Source: Porphyrobacter sp. (lineage in GTDB: Bacteria > Pseudomonadota > Alphaproteobacteria > Sphingomonadales > Sphingomonadaceae). From it: DNA of 64,000 bases. Position numbers and translations under genes: made by a program. The stretch is from NCBI GenBank assembly GCA_016125555.1, contig WGLN01000004.1:62001-126000 (forward strand). The letters run 5' to 3'. Positions 8,988-17,518 of this stretch are shown piece after piece (the stretch's first letter is position 1; the number at the start of each line of letters is the position of its first letter). Under the pieces are notes generated by a model that was not told where the DNA came from, made no database searches, and was given only the letters and a program-made list of their open reading frames with translations.

Positions 8988-9005
8988 AGTTCCAGCGAGA
9001 GTTCC
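8988..9005 (+). promoter_or_regulatory. AGTTCC direct repeat upstream of dinB (SOS-box-like)
   Basis: AGTTCC occurs at 8988-8993 and again at 9000-9005, 32 bases before the dinB ATG. Alphaproteobacterial LexA boxes are typically GTTC-N7-GTTC. Here the two GTTC cores are separated by eight bases, so this is one base off the canonical spacing. It could be a degenerate LexA operator or chance. Confidence 0.3.
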
Positions 9006-9036
9006 TTCGGGCGGCACAAGGTTCTATTTCCGCGGC

Positions 9037-10161
9037 ATGGCGGACGACAGGCACAGCGATGCGCAGCAGGACGGCGAGGCGCCCGGACTGCGCAAGATCA
9101 TCCATGTCGACATGGACGCCTTCTTCGCCAGCGTCGAACAGCGCGACAATCCCGAGCTGCGGGGCAGGCCGGTCGCGGTGGGCGGCGCGGGTGGACGCGG
9201 GGTGGTCGCCGCGGCGAGTTACGAGGCGCGCAAGTTCGGGGTGAGGAGCGCGATGCCCTCGGTCACTGCCAAGCGCCTGTGCCCCGATCTCGTCTTCGTG
9301 AAGAGCCGCTTCGATGCCTACAAGGAAGCCAGCCGCCAGATCCGGCGGGTGTTCGAACACTACACCGACGCGATCGAGCCGCTGAGCCTCGACGAGGCCT
9401 ATCTCGACGTCACCGAGGATCGCCTTGGCATCGGCAGCGCGACCCGCATCGCCCAGCTGATCCGGCAGGAAATCCGCGCCAAGACGCAGCTGACCGCGAG
9501 CGCGGGGGTGAGCTACAACAAGTTCCTCGCCAAGCTCGCCAGCGACCAGAACAAGCCCGACGGCCTGTGCGTGATCCGCCCCGGCGAGGGCGCGCAGTTC
9601 GTCGCCGGTCTGCCGATCCGGCGCTTCCACGGGGTCGGCCCGCGCGCCGAGGAGAAGATGAAGCGGCTCGGCATCGCGACCGGCGCTGACCTCGCCGCAA
9701 AGGACATCGCCTTCCTGCGCCAGCACTTCGGCAGCATGGCCGATTACCTCTACCGCGCCGCGCGAGGGGTGGACCTGAGGCCGGTGCGCGCCCACCGCAT
9801 CAGGAAATCGGTCGGCGCGGAGCGCACCTTTTCCGAGGACATCGGCAGCGGCGGCGCGCTGCGCGACACGCTGGAAAACATCATCGACATCGTCTGGGAG
9901 CGGATCGAGGCATCGGGGGCGCGCGGGCGCACCGTGACGCTCAAGCTCAAGTTCACCGATTTTCGGATCATGACCCGCGCGACCTCGCTGGCCGAATATG
10001 TCGGCGGGAAGGAGGAATTCGCCCGCATCGCCCGGGCGCTGCTCGCCGCCGAACTGCCACTGCCCAAGCCGATCCGGCTGATGGGACTGACGCTCGGCAA
10101 TCTCGAGGGGGCGCAGGAGGAAAGGCCGGCAGCCGACGCGGCGCAGCTCAGCCTGCTTTAG
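9037..10161 (+). CDS. dinB: DNA polymerase IV
   Basis: This 374-residue Y-family polymerase copies past DNA lesions. The palm motifs are intact: HVDMDAFFASVEQRDNPELRG near residue 23 and SLDEAYLDVT near residue 117, with the catalytic acidic residues. SAGVSYNKFLAKLASDQNKP follows near residue 153, then helix-hairpin-helix thumb and little-finger regions. It ends in QLSLL, matching the beta-clamp-binding pentapeptide. The ATG at 9037 was chosen because the upstream in-frame stretch reads as antisense of the exporter. It overlaps the convergent NUDIX gene by 14 bases. SOS control is plausible but not proven by the imperfect GTTC repeat upstream. Confidence 0.93.
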   Translation: MADDRHSDAQQDGEAPGLRKIIHVDMDAFFASVEQRDNPELRGRPVAVGGAGGRGVVAAASYEARKFGVRSAMPSVTAKRLCPDLVFVKSRFDAYKEASRQIRRVFEHYTDAIEPLSLDEAYLDVTEDRLGIGSATRIAQLIRQEIRAKTQLTASAGVSYNKFLAKLASDQNKPDGLCVIRPGEGAQFVAGLPIRRFHGVGPRAEEKMKRLGIATGADLAAKDIAFLRQHFGSMADYLYRAARGVDLRPVRAHRIRKSVGAERTFSEDIGSGGALRDTLENIIDIVWERIEASGARGRTVTLKLKFTDFRIMTRATSLAEYVGGKEEFARIARALLAAELPLPKPIRLMGLTLGNLEGAQEERPAADAAQLSLL

Positions 10162-10627
10162 CCCCGCGGCCCTTCCACGCCGCGATCCGTGCGCGGGTGG
10201 TCTCGCCCAGCGGCTCGGGGAGCGAGTGCGGCGGGAAGAAGCGCGCCTCCACCACCTCGCGGCGATCGGGCTGGGGCTGGCGGTCGCACACTGCGGCGAA
10301 GATATGCGCGGTGTGCGGCGAGCCCGACAGCACCTCCTCGAGCGTGCCGACCGGCTCGATCCTGGCAAGGTCGATCCCGAGCTCCTCGCGCACTTCGCGC
10401 CGCGCCGCTTCAGCCGGGTCCTCCCCTGCGCGCAAGCCCCCGCCGGGCAGGCCCCAGACATCGGGCCCGTAGGAATGGCGGAGCAGCAGCACGTCGCCCG
10501 CAAGATTGGTGACGATCACGCTCGCCCCGGCGATCGGCGCCTTGCGCCAGCGCCGCCAGCGGTGCCGCACCCGGTGGGCGAGCGGCAGCAGCAGGCGGTG
10601 GAGCGGGGCGGGCAGCAGCGCCGGCAT
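10148..10627 (-). CDS. NUDIX hydrolase
   Basis: This 159-residue protein contains a complete NUDIX box (GGGLRAGEDPAEAARREVRE then ELGI, fitting Gx5Ex7REUxEExGU) near residues 61-84. The family hydrolyses nucleoside-diphosphate-linked substrates with Mg2+; the substrate cannot be told from sequence. The N-terminus is arginine-rich (HRVRHRWRRWRK). Its ATG overlaps the 6-phosphogluconolactonase stop by one base, so the two are probably co-transcribed. It converges on dinB with overlapping 3' ends. Confidence 0.87.
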   Translation of the reverse strand: MPALLPAPLHRLLLPLAHRVRHRWRRWRKAPIAGASVIVTNLAGDVLLLRHSYGPDVWGLPGGGLRAGEDPAEAARREVREELGIDLARIEPVGTLEEVLSGSPHTAHIFAAVCDRQPQPDRREVVEARFFPPHSLPEPLGETTRARIAAWKGRGAKAG

Positions 10628-11259
10628 CAGGCGAACACCGTGACGGGCACGCCCCGCGCGCGCGCCGCGCCGAGCAGGCGGGCGATGGGCAGGTCGTTCT
10701 CGCCCCGCATCGCCGCCTCGAAAACGCCGCGCTTGTCCGCCGCGCCGCCGAGCGTGAACACCAGCGCATCGCTGTCGAGCAGCGCCGGGATGGTCAGCGT
10801 GATGCGGTCGAAGGGGGCGTGCGCGGGCAGCGGATCGGGGGTGAGACGGCGGACGGCCCTGGGATCGTCGACCTGCGGATCGGTGTTGGGGAACAGCGAG
10901 GCGATATGCCCGTCCGGCCCCATGCCGAGCCAGGCGAGCGCGAAGTGCGGCGGGCGGGCGTCTTCGGCCAGCGCGACAATGCGCGCGCCCGCCGGTTCGA
11001 GCAGCGCGCGGACCTTGCCGGTGTTCGATGCCTCGTGATCTTCGGGCACGATGCGATCATCGCCCGGCCACACCTCCCAGTCGCTCCACGCGATGCTGCC
11101 GCGCGCGGCGAGGTCGGCGAGGATCGGGAACGGGGTCGATCCGCCCGGCACGGTGATCGCAGCGCCCGCGGCAGCGGCGAGCCTTTCGGTCAGCCAGTCG
11201 GCAATCGCGCCGGTGCCGGCGTTCTCGATGATCGTGACGTCCTGCATGGCGCTTTCCAT
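10627..11259 (-). CDS. pgl: 6-phosphogluconolactonase
   Basis: This protein of about 210 residues belongs to the glucosamine-6-phosphate isomerase/6-phosphogluconolactonase family, hydrolysing 6-phosphogluconolactone in the pentose phosphate or Entner-Doudoroff route. Visible signatures are ITVPGGSTPFPIL, WPGDDRIVPEDHEASN and LGMGPDGHIASLFPNT. The ATG at 11259 gives MESAMQDV. The ATG four codons in (11247) has a better-placed GGAAAG and may be the true start. The zwf and edd genes usually seen beside pgl are not in view. It is followed by the NUDIX gene with a one-base overlap. Confidence 0.88.
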   Translation of the reverse strand: MESAMQDVTIIENAGTGAIADWLTERLAAAAGAAITVPGGSTPFPILADLAARGSIAWSDWEVWPGDDRIVPEDHEASNTGKVRALLEPAGARIVALAEDARPPHFALAWLGMGPDGHIASLFPNTDPQVDDPRAVRRLTPDPLPAHAPFDRITLTIPALLDSDALVFTLGGAADKRGVFEAAMRGENDLPIARLLGAARARGVPVTVFA

Positions 11260-11262
11260 AGC

Positions 11263-11294
11263 AAAAGGGCCGCCCCCGGCAATGGGGACGGCCC
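11263..11294 (-). terminator. Intrinsic terminator after dps
   Basis: On the minus strand, an 11-base stem with one mismatch (11284-11294 pairing with 11267-11277; six-base loop) is followed by TTTT at 11266-11263. It sits 28 bases past the dps stop and before the pgl start, as expected for a Rho-independent terminator isolating dps. Confidence 0.75.
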
Positions 11295-11321
11295 GCGGCG
11301 TTCGGCGCATTCGCGTTGGTC

Positions 11322-11783
11322 TTACCCGAGGAAGGAGGACAGGAACCACACGCGCTCCTCAGCCATGTCGGTCCAGTCGTCGAGCAGTCCGTCGGTGGCG
11401 TTGTCGCCCGCCTGGTCGGCGAGCGTCTTCATCTTCTTGAGGCGCTCGACGACCTTGCGGTTGTCGTCGCGCAGTTCGGCGATCATCGCCTCGGCGTCGA
11501 GCGAGGCGCTGTCCTGATCCTCGATCCGGGTCGCCTTGGCGACCGAGCCGACCGAGGTCAGCGTATCGCCGCCCTGCTTGCGCACCCGCTCGCCGATCAC
11601 GTCGATCTGATCGCGGATCTCGATCGCCTGCTCGTCGAACAGCAGGTGCAGGTCGCGGAAACGCGGGCCCTTGACGTGCCAGTGGAAGTTCTTGGTCTTG
11701 ATGAAGAGGGCGAAGTGATCCGCCAGCAGGCCGTTGAGTTCGGCGATGAGGGCGGTTTTCGAATTGGTATTGGCTTCAGCCAT
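11322..11783 (-). CDS. dps: Dps ferritin-like DNA-protection protein
   Basis: This 153-residue protein is a four-helix ferritin-like Dps, expected to form a dodecamer that oxidises and stores iron and shields DNA in stationary phase. The intersubunit ferroxidase ligands are present in KNFHWHVKGPRF and HLLFDEQAIEIRDQIDVIGE. The C-terminal tail is short and lacks the lysine-rich extension of some Dps proteins, so direct DNA binding may be weak. The ATG follows GAAGGAGACCCC, a good ribosome binding site. It has its own terminator and a possible OxyR-like site upstream, suggesting a monocistronic stress-regulated gene. Confidence 0.93.
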   Translation of the reverse strand: MAEANTNSKTALIAELNGLLADHFALFIKTKNFHWHVKGPRFRDLHLLFDEQAIEIRDQIDVIGERVRKQGGDTLTSVGSVAKATRIEDQDSASLDAEAMIAELRDDNRKVVERLKKMKTLADQAGDNATDGLLDDWTDMAEERVWFLSSFLG

Positions 11784-11876
11784 GGGGGTCTCCTTCTCTT
11801 ATGGGGCAGCGTCAGGTGCTGCCGTTGGTCTCAGTGATATAACCCTTGAAGAAGCTTGTGGTTTCCGCCGAAATGC

Positions 11877-11902
11877 CAATCGCAATAATCGAACAAAGCG
11901 AT
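11877..11902 (-). promoter_or_regulatory. Possible OxyR-type operator upstream of dps
   Basis: Reading the dps strand, tetranucleotides ATCG, CGAT and ATTG are each separated by exactly seven bases (11902 to 11877). OxyR sites are built of four tetranucleotides with seven-base spacing, classically ATAG-N7-CTAT. The site lies about 95-120 bases upstream of the dps ATG and touches the stop of the upstream gene. The base identities deviate from the enteric consensus, so this is tentative. Confidence 0.3.
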
Positions 11903-12465
11903 TAAACCGCCGCGTAACGAGCGTTCAGTCCGATGAACAACGCCGCAAGAATGAGGCACAGGCCCAGCCCGCGCCGCAAGCCGCGCAAGGGCCAGCGCAC
12001 AAGGCCAGAAGCGCCCAGCGCCCACCCCAGCGCCAGCGCCGCCGCGCCGCCGACCGCGCCTCCCAGCGCGGCGACGGCGGGCAGGTGTGCCGCAGCGGCA
12101 AGCGCGAGGACCGTGAAGCGTGCCGCGTCGCCGACCTGCCTGGCGGCGAGCACGATGAAGATGGCCCCCAGCGAGCGGGTCGGTTCGCGCGGGACCGTCT
12201 GCCGGACCGGCCAGCCGAGTTCGAACGCGGCGATGGCAAGCGCCGCGGCGACCAGCATCCGCGCAGCCCGCGGCGGCAGCAGCGCGGCGAGGCCCGCACC
12301 TGCCCAGGCCATCAGCGCGGCGCTGAACGCGGCAGCGGCGATGGCAACAAGGAGCAGCGAGGCGCGCTGCCCCAGACCATCCGCCCAGCGCGCCACCAGC
12401 CACTGGTCGCGTGCGCCGAGCGACAGGACACCAACCAGCAGCAGCGCGAGGAGGAAACTGGCCAA
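11902..12465 (-). CDS. Integral membrane protein, possibly distant TMEM165/GDT1-like
   Basis: This 187-residue, very hydrophobic protein has about six predicted membrane segments (for example FLLALLLVGVLSLG, LLLVAIAAAAFSAALMAWAG, LVAAALAIAAFELGW). The two-repeat arrangement and ARQVGDAARFTVLALAAAA loosely recall the GDT1/UPF0016 cation transporter family. The expected E-x-G-D-(K/R)-(T/S) motifs are not clearly present, so the family call is weak. It lies upstream of dps on the same strand, but dps appears to have its own promoter. Function unknown. Confidence 0.6.
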   Translation of the reverse strand: MASFLLALLLVGVLSLGARDQWLVARWADGLGQRASLLLVAIAAAAFSAALMAWAGAGLAALLPPRAARMLVAAALAIAAFELGWPVRQTVPREPTRSLGAIFIVLAARQVGDAARFTVLALAAAAHLPAVAALGGAVGGAAALALGWALGASGLVRWPLRGLRRGLGLCLILAALFIGLNARYAAV

Positions 12466-12574
12466 GCCCTGCCCCGCCGCGCCTCAGGCGGGCCCGAAAC
12501 AGGTGACCGCGGCCACGCCGGGCAAGCGGCGGCCATCGGCTGCGGGAGTGCGCGGGCGGTTCACGCCCCGCGTC

Positions 12575-13612
12575 CTACTCGGCGGTCTCCAGCGCGGCAA
12601 GAATTTCGTCCCAGCGGGCGAGCTTGAAGTTCTGCGCGGCGGGCGGGTTCACCCCGTCCTGCGCGATGAAGAGGCCGTGCGGGAAAGCCGGTCCGAAATC
12701 GCGCGGGTCGAGCTCGATGCCGTCGGTCTCCTCGGTCGCGCCGAAGGCACCCCGTGCGATGCGGAAACGGCCCACGGGGGTCTCCTCCGGCAAGCGGAAC
12801 ACGGAATAGGCGCTGTCGCCCTGCGAGGAGGCGACCAGATAGCCGCCGTCGGCGCCTTCGGGCGCGATGGCGAGGCCCTCGACATCGGCGACCAGCATGA
12901 CGTTGTCGACCGGCGCGACCAGCCGCTTTGCCCCGCTGTTCATGTCAATCGCCCAGATGCCGACATCCTCCTCGCCGATGTAGAGCGTGTGGGTGCGCGG
13001 GTCGGCGATGCAGCCTTCGGGCTGGGTGGCGACCTCGGCAAGCCTGGTGGTCTGCCCCGCGAAGCCGCCGCGCCCCTGGCGGATCGCCGTGCGATAGATC
13101 GTCCCTTCCTTGGGCGCGCTGAACACCACCACGTCGTCGATCCCGGCGGGCTTGGCGATGCACAGGCCGTAGCCCTCCCCCGGACCCACCGCGATCCGTC
13201 CTGCGGGCGTGAGCGTGCCGTCGGCGCCGAGCAGCGCGAGAAACAGATGCGCGGTGGAGAGGTCGCTGCGATCGCTGGCGATCACCAGCACCCGCCCGCT
13301 GTCGATGTCCACAAGGTCGACATTGTTGAGGCCGGGCGCCGGCAGGAAGCTCTGCTGCGCGCCCTTCAGGTCGTAGACGTAGAGGCCGCCCTTCTTGTCG
13401 GTGCCGACGATCAGGCTGGCCGCGGGATCGGCGGGATTGCGCCAGATCGCCGGGTCGTCGGCGGCATCCTGGTTGGAGGTCCCCACCGGCACCGTCTCGC
13501 CGTGGGCGACGACAGTGACGGCGGGGCCGCCAAGGACCGCCGCCGGCACGCTTGCGCAGGCGGCGGCGATCCCGAGGGTGAGAAGGGCAAAGCCGTGGAA
13601 TGGTCGCAGCAT
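12575..13612 (-). CDS. Beta-propeller phytase lipoprotein
   Basis: This 345-residue protein has a leader ending in a lipobox-like IAAAC, then the beta-propeller phytase pattern: DAADDPAIWRNPADPAASLIVGTDKKGGLYVYDL, GLNNVDL, ASDRS, and acidic loops such as YIGEEDVGIWAID and ADVEGLAIAP. Such enzymes release phosphate from phytate using calcium, here probably anchored in the outer membrane or periplasm. The ATG at 13612 follows AAAGAGGG and was preferred to an ATG at 13630 that overlaps the receptor stop. It directly follows the TonB-dependent receptor, suggesting a phytate or organophosphate uptake pair. Confidence 0.85.
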   Translation of the reverse strand: MLRPFHGFALLTLGIAAACASVPAAVLGGPAVTVVAHGETVPVGTSNQDAADDPAIWRNPADPAASLIVGTDKKGGLYVYDLKGAQQSFLPAPGLNNVDLVDIDSGRVLVIASDRSDLSTAHLFLALLGADGTLTPAGRIAVGPGEGYGLCIAKPAGIDDVVVFSAPKEGTIYRTAIRQGRGGFAGQTTRLAEVATQPEGCIADPRTHTLYIGEEDVGIWAIDMNSGAKRLVAPVDNVMLVADVEGLAIAPEGADGGYLVASSQGDSAYSVFRLPEETPVGRFRIARGAFGATEETDGIELDPRDFGPAFPHGLFIAQDGVNPPAAQNFKLARWDEILAALETAE

Positions 13613-13629
13613 GATGCCCTCTTTCTGCA

Positions 13630-16485
13630 TCAGAAGGTGACGCGCACGCCGCCCTTCATGGTCCAGCTGTATTCCTCGTACTGGTAGAGGTTCCGCCCGC
13701 CGGCCAGCCGGTTATAGGCGAAATACTTGGCGTTGTTGATGTTGATCCAGTCGTAATAGAGCTGGACGTTCCGGGTCACGTTGAAGCGCGCGGTGAAGTC
13801 GAGCTGGAAGTGGTCGTCGACGTAGCGGTCGAGCGCCGCATCGCTGTTGATCTCGTCGAGATAACCATCACGATAGGTCCCCGCGAGCCGCAGGCTCACC
13901 GGGCCCTTCTCGTAGCCGAGCACCGTGTTGAAGGTGTGCTTCGATGAGGCGGGCAGATCGATGTCCCGATAATCGGTCACCGTGTCGAGATCGGTGAAGC
14001 CCCCGACCGGCACCGAGCCGGTGGCATCGGTGTAGGTATAGTTGGCCTGCACCAGCAGCCCCGAAAGCAGCCCGGGAAGGAAATCGAGGCTCTGGGTGTA
14101 GCTGAACTCGAGCCCCCAGATCGTCGCGGTCCGACCGTTGATCGGGATCACCGCTTCGTCGAAGGTGGTGCCGTTGAAGGTGCCGGGCGTGTCGATCTCG
14201 ACGTTGACGATAAAGTCCTTCACGTCCTTGTAGAAGAACCCGGCCGAGACGCCGCCGTTGCCCGAAAGGTAGTATTCGACCGAAGCGTCGAAGTTCCACG
14301 CCTTGTAGGGCACCAGCGCGGGGTTGCCGAACTCGCCGGAAATCTGGTCGTCGTCGTTGACTTCGACGAGAAAGCGCGGGGCGAAGCTCGACAGGCGGGG
14401 CCTCACAAGGCTGCGATAGGCGGCCGCGCGCAGGATAAGGTCGGGCTGCGCCTCGTAACGGAGCGTCACGCTGGGCAGCCAGTCGCCATATTGCCGGGTG
14501 AAGAACAGCGGGGTCACCTCCACCGTGTCCTGCGTGGCAACCGCCCCGCCCGGCAGGGTGGCACCCTCGGCGAACAGGGTGACCTGATTGCCGAACAGGC
14601 GATTGGAGGTCCGCTCGTAGCGCACCCCGCCGATCACGAGAAGGCTGTCGCTCTCGAAGCGGCCCAGCATGTAGCCGGCGGTGATGTCTTCCTCGGCGCG
14701 ATAGTCCTCGGCATTGGAATCGAAGCGGCTGTCGAGGTCGTTGCGCACGAATTGGGCGAAGTTCGCGGCGAAGAAGTCCGACGCACCGGTGTAGCTCGGC
14801 ACCGGGTCAATGCCGGTCAGACGGTAGATCTGCGAACCCAGGACGTCGGCGAGCGTGAAGGTGCCGGGACCGTCGTATTCATAGAAATCCACGGTGTAGG
14901 CGTAGGTCTTGACCCTGCGGCGTGCCTTGACGCCCGCCTGGACGGTCAGCGTCCCGTTGTCGAGGTAGCTCTCGATCCCGAAGTCGAACCGCCCGGCCCA
15001 TTCCTCGTCCTCGGTGTCCGAGGGATTGACGTATTCGAGGTCATTGAAGGAATAGGCCGCGGGATCGAAGAAGGCCGGATTGCCGGTCGCGCTGTAGAGC
15101 GGCACGCGCGGATCGGCATAGTCGATCGCGACCGACAGGCCGGTGTTGCTGAAGCGGCGGCGGAACTCGGCCGGATCGACCGAACTCGGCTCGATCTCGA
15201 GCGACTTGGCCCAGCTTACCGAATATTCGGCGAAGAGGTTGTCGAAGCGGCTCTCCCCGCCGAGGACCACCGACTGGATGCGCTGACGCTCGAAGCGGTC
15301 CTTGATATCGCGCCGCACCTCGACACGCTGGTCGGCATCGTCGAACACCGCGGTGGTGCCGTTCTGCGAACTCGGGCCGTCATCCTCGAAGCGGCCGAGA
15401 TTGAAGCGCACGCGGCGGCGATATTCCTGGTCGTCGAACTGGCTCCACACCCCGCGCAGGTAAAGCTCGGTGTTCTCGCCGGCGCGGACATCGAAGTTGA
15501 GCGAGCCGCTGATGCGCTCACGCTCGACGTCATAGTCGCGATATTGCAGGTCGAGTGCGACGGGGCCGCCGGCATAGGCGAACCAGTCGTCGGCCTCGAC
15601 GTTGTCGGTCTCGAACTTGCGATTGTAGTAGGAGACGCCCCCCGAGATGCCGAAATTGTCGGTCACGCGGGTGGCGAAATCGATCGAAGCCTTCGGCGTC
15701 AGCTCCTCGCTATAGCGGTTGTAGCTGCCCTCGAGGCGGACGGTGAGCAGGTCCTTGCGACGATCGAAGGCGCTGGTTGTCTTGATCTCGACCGAGGCGC
15801 CGATCGTGTCGGCGTCCATGTCGGGGGTCAGCGACTTCTTCACCTCGATGGATTCGATGATGTCCGAGGAGATGACATCGAGCGCGACCGAGCGCACGTC
15901 GGCTTCGGGCGCGGGCAGGCGCACGCCGTTCAAGGAGGTCGCATTGAGTTCGGGATCGAGCCCGCGGACCGAGACGAAGCGGCCCTCGCCCTGGTCGTTG
16001 AGCACGTTGATGCCCGGCAGGCGGCGCAGCGATTCAGCAACGTTCTGGTCGGGGAACTGGCCGACCGTGTCGCGCGTCAGGACATCGGAGATGCCGTCGG
16101 CGGCGCGCTTGCGCGACAGCGCCGAGGCCTGGTTCGCGGTCTGGCCGAGCACGAGAATCTGGGAGCCGGCCTGGCCGAGCACGAAGTCCTGCGCGACACG
16201 GCCCTCGGCAGGCACGATCACCGCCGCGCTGACCGGCTGCGCCCCGACATAGCGTGCCGTGAGCGTGTAGGTGCCCTCCGGCACATCGGCGAAGACATAG
16301 CGGCCGTCGCGCGCGGTGACCGTGCGGCGGCCGAGTTCCTCGATCACCACCTCGACGGCATCGAGCGTGGCGGTGTCGCTGGCGTCGGCGACCACCCCGG
16401 TGACTTCACCGGCGAACGCCGGGCTGGCGAGACTGGCGGCGAACGCGATGGCGGCGCCGCCCGAGATCAGGCGAATGCGGTTCAT
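13630..16485 (-). CDS. TonB-dependent receptor with carboxypeptidase-like N-terminal domain
   Basis: This 951-residue outer-membrane receptor has a signal peptide ending at AFAGE (about residue 25). A carboxypeptidase-regulatory-like beta-sandwich follows (residues about 28-110, EVTGVVADASD, GRYVFADVPEGTYTLTARYVG), then a plug domain (LRRLPGINVLNDQGEGRFV, SIEVKKSLTPDMDADTIG). The 22-strand barrel ends in GGVRVTF with the terminal aromatic residue. This is the large TonB-receptor type typical of sphingomonads. Coupling with the phytase makes phytate or a derived phosphate compound the likely substrate, by inference. It is divergent from the SDR gene at 16698; the 212-base spacer between holds no convincing Pho box. 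Confidence 0.9.
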   Translation of the reverse strand: MNRIRLISGGAAIAFAASLASPAFAGEVTGVVADASDTATLDAVEVVIEELGRRTVTARDGRYVFADVPEGTYTLTARYVGAQPVSAAVIVPAEGRVAQDFVLGQAGSQILVLGQTANQASALSRKRAADGISDVLTRDTVGQFPDQNVAESLRRLPGINVLNDQGEGRFVSVRGLDPELNATSLNGVRLPAPEADVRSVALDVISSDIIESIEVKKSLTPDMDADTIGASVEIKTTSAFDRRKDLLTVRLEGSYNRYSEELTPKASIDFATRVTDNFGISGGVSYYNRKFETDNVEADDWFAYAGGPVALDLQYRDYDVERERISGSLNFDVRAGENTELYLRGVWSQFDDQEYRRRVRFNLGRFEDDGPSSQNGTTAVFDDADQRVEVRRDIKDRFERQRIQSVVLGGESRFDNLFAEYSVSWAKSLEIEPSSVDPAEFRRRFSNTGLSVAIDYADPRVPLYSATGNPAFFDPAAYSFNDLEYVNPSDTEDEEWAGRFDFGIESYLDNGTLTVQAGVKARRRVKTYAYTVDFYEYDGPGTFTLADVLGSQIYRLTGIDPVPSYTGASDFFAANFAQFVRNDLDSRFDSNAEDYRAEEDITAGYMLGRFESDSLLVIGGVRYERTSNRLFGNQVTLFAEGATLPGGAVATQDTVEVTPLFFTRQYGDWLPSVTLRYEAQPDLILRAAAYRSLVRPRLSSFAPRFLVEVNDDDQISGEFGNPALVPYKAWNFDASVEYYLSGNGGVSAGFFYKDVKDFIVNVEIDTPGTFNGTTFDEAVIPINGRTATIWGLEFSYTQSLDFLPGLLSGLLVQANYTYTDATGSVPVGGFTDLDTVTDYRDIDLPASSKHTFNTVLGYEKGPVSLRLAGTYRDGYLDEINSDAALDRYVDDHFQLDFTARFNVTRNVQLYYDWININNAKYFAYNRLAGGRNLYQYEEYSWTMKGGVRVTF

Positions 16486-16664
16486 GATTACCCCCGTTTG
16501 GCCCCACCGTGGGGCGAAAACGGGGGCGAGCTAGCCGTGCTGCATGAAACGGGGATGAAACCGGAGTTACCAACAAATGACACAGCGCAATCGCGAATGT
16601 TTCTGATAATCTGTTGCAGAAATATCGCGTTTTGTGAGTGGCGGCCCGCGCCCCGATCGCCTAG

Positions 16665-16688
16665 CCCTCTTGCCGACAGCCAAGAGGG
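16665..16688. other. Hairpin in the leader of the SDR gene
   Basis: CCCTCTTG (16665-16672) and CAAGAGGG (16681-16688) form a perfect eight-base stem with an eight-base loop ending nine bases before the SDR ATG. The 3' arm overlaps the purine-rich ribosome binding region (GGGAGAGAGG). It could modulate translation; there is no T-tract on either side that would make it a terminator. Confidence 0.45.
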
Positions 16689-16697
16689 AGAGAGGCG

Positions 16698-17492
16698 ATG
16701 AGAATCGAACCGGGCATGGCGGCCGTGGTGACGGGCGGCGCGAGCGGCCTCGGCAAGGCCAGTGCGCAGGCTTTCGCCGAGGCGGGCATGAAGGTCGCGA
16801 TCTTCGACATCAACGACGAGGCGGGCGAGGCCCATGCGAAGGCCATCGGCGGCACCTTCCACCATGTCGACATCATGGACGAGGGCTCCGTCGAGGCGGG
16901 CTTCGCCGCAGCGCGCGCCGCGCACGGGCAGGAGCGCGTGACGCTCCACTGCGCGATGGCAAGCCGGCGTGGCAAGACGCTCGGCTGGGACAAGGAAGCG
17001 GGCACCTACAAGCGCCTCTCGACCGAGGATTATGCCTTCGGGGCACAAGGCATCCTCGTCGCCAGCTACCGCATCGCCAGCATCTCGGCGCTCGGCATGG
17101 CCAATGCCGATCCGGTCAACGACGACGGCGAACGCGGCTGCATCATCCTCACCGCCAGCGTCGCCGCGCAGGACGGGCAGATCGGGCAGGTGATCTACGG
17201 TTCGTGCAAGGCCGGGGTGAACGGCCTCGTCCTGCCGATGGCGCGCGACCTGATGGACTTGGGGATCCGGGTGAACTCGGTCATGCCGGGCATCTTCGCC
17301 ACCCCGCTGATGCTGGGAATGAAGGACAGAAACCCGCCGATGTGGGCGCAATTGAACGCCAGCGTGCCCTTCCCCAAGCGGCTCGGCGAGCCCGAGGAAT
17401 TCGCATCGCTGGTGCTCGAGATCGCGCGCAACAGCTACATCAACGGCCACCAGTTCCGGCTGGACGGCGCGATCCGGATGCCGCCGAAGTAG
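16698..17492 (+). CDS. SDR-family oxidoreductase
   Basis: This 264-residue classical short-chain dehydrogenase has the NAD(P)-binding motif TGGASGLGKA near residue 13 and the catalytic tyrosine and lysine in YGSCK (Tyr167, Lys171), with the serine in TASVAAQDG. The usual NNAG after strand 4 is replaced by HCAMAS. FDIND after strand 2 has an acidic residue, favouring NAD over NADP. It resembles type II 3-hydroxyacyl-CoA dehydrogenases, but substrate specificity cannot be assigned. The zinc alcohol dehydrogenase downstream is separated by a structured 124-base spacer. Confidence 0.85.
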   Translation: MRIEPGMAAVVTGGASGLGKASAQAFAEAGMKVAIFDINDEAGEAHAKAIGGTFHHVDIMDEGSVEAGFAAARAAHGQERVTLHCAMASRRGKTLGWDKEAGTYKRLSTEDYAFGAQGILVASYRIASISALGMANADPVNDDGERGCIILTASVAAQDGQIGQVIYGSCKAGVNGLVLPMARDLMDLGIRVNSVMPGIFATPLMLGMKDRNPPMWAQLNASVPFPKRLGEPEEFASLVLEIARNSYINGHQFRLDGAIRMPPK

Positions 17493-17518
17493 AAGATCAC
17501 CGCAACCGAAGCCGTCAG

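Noticed and set aside
16486..16697. Possible Pho box or ECF-type promoter between the TonB receptor and SDR genes
   Set aside because: Only a partial CTGTGTCAT-like half-site is present, and the CGTTTC on the receptor strand has TTGGT at the -35 distance, not the GGATG/GAATT seen at the ECF locus.
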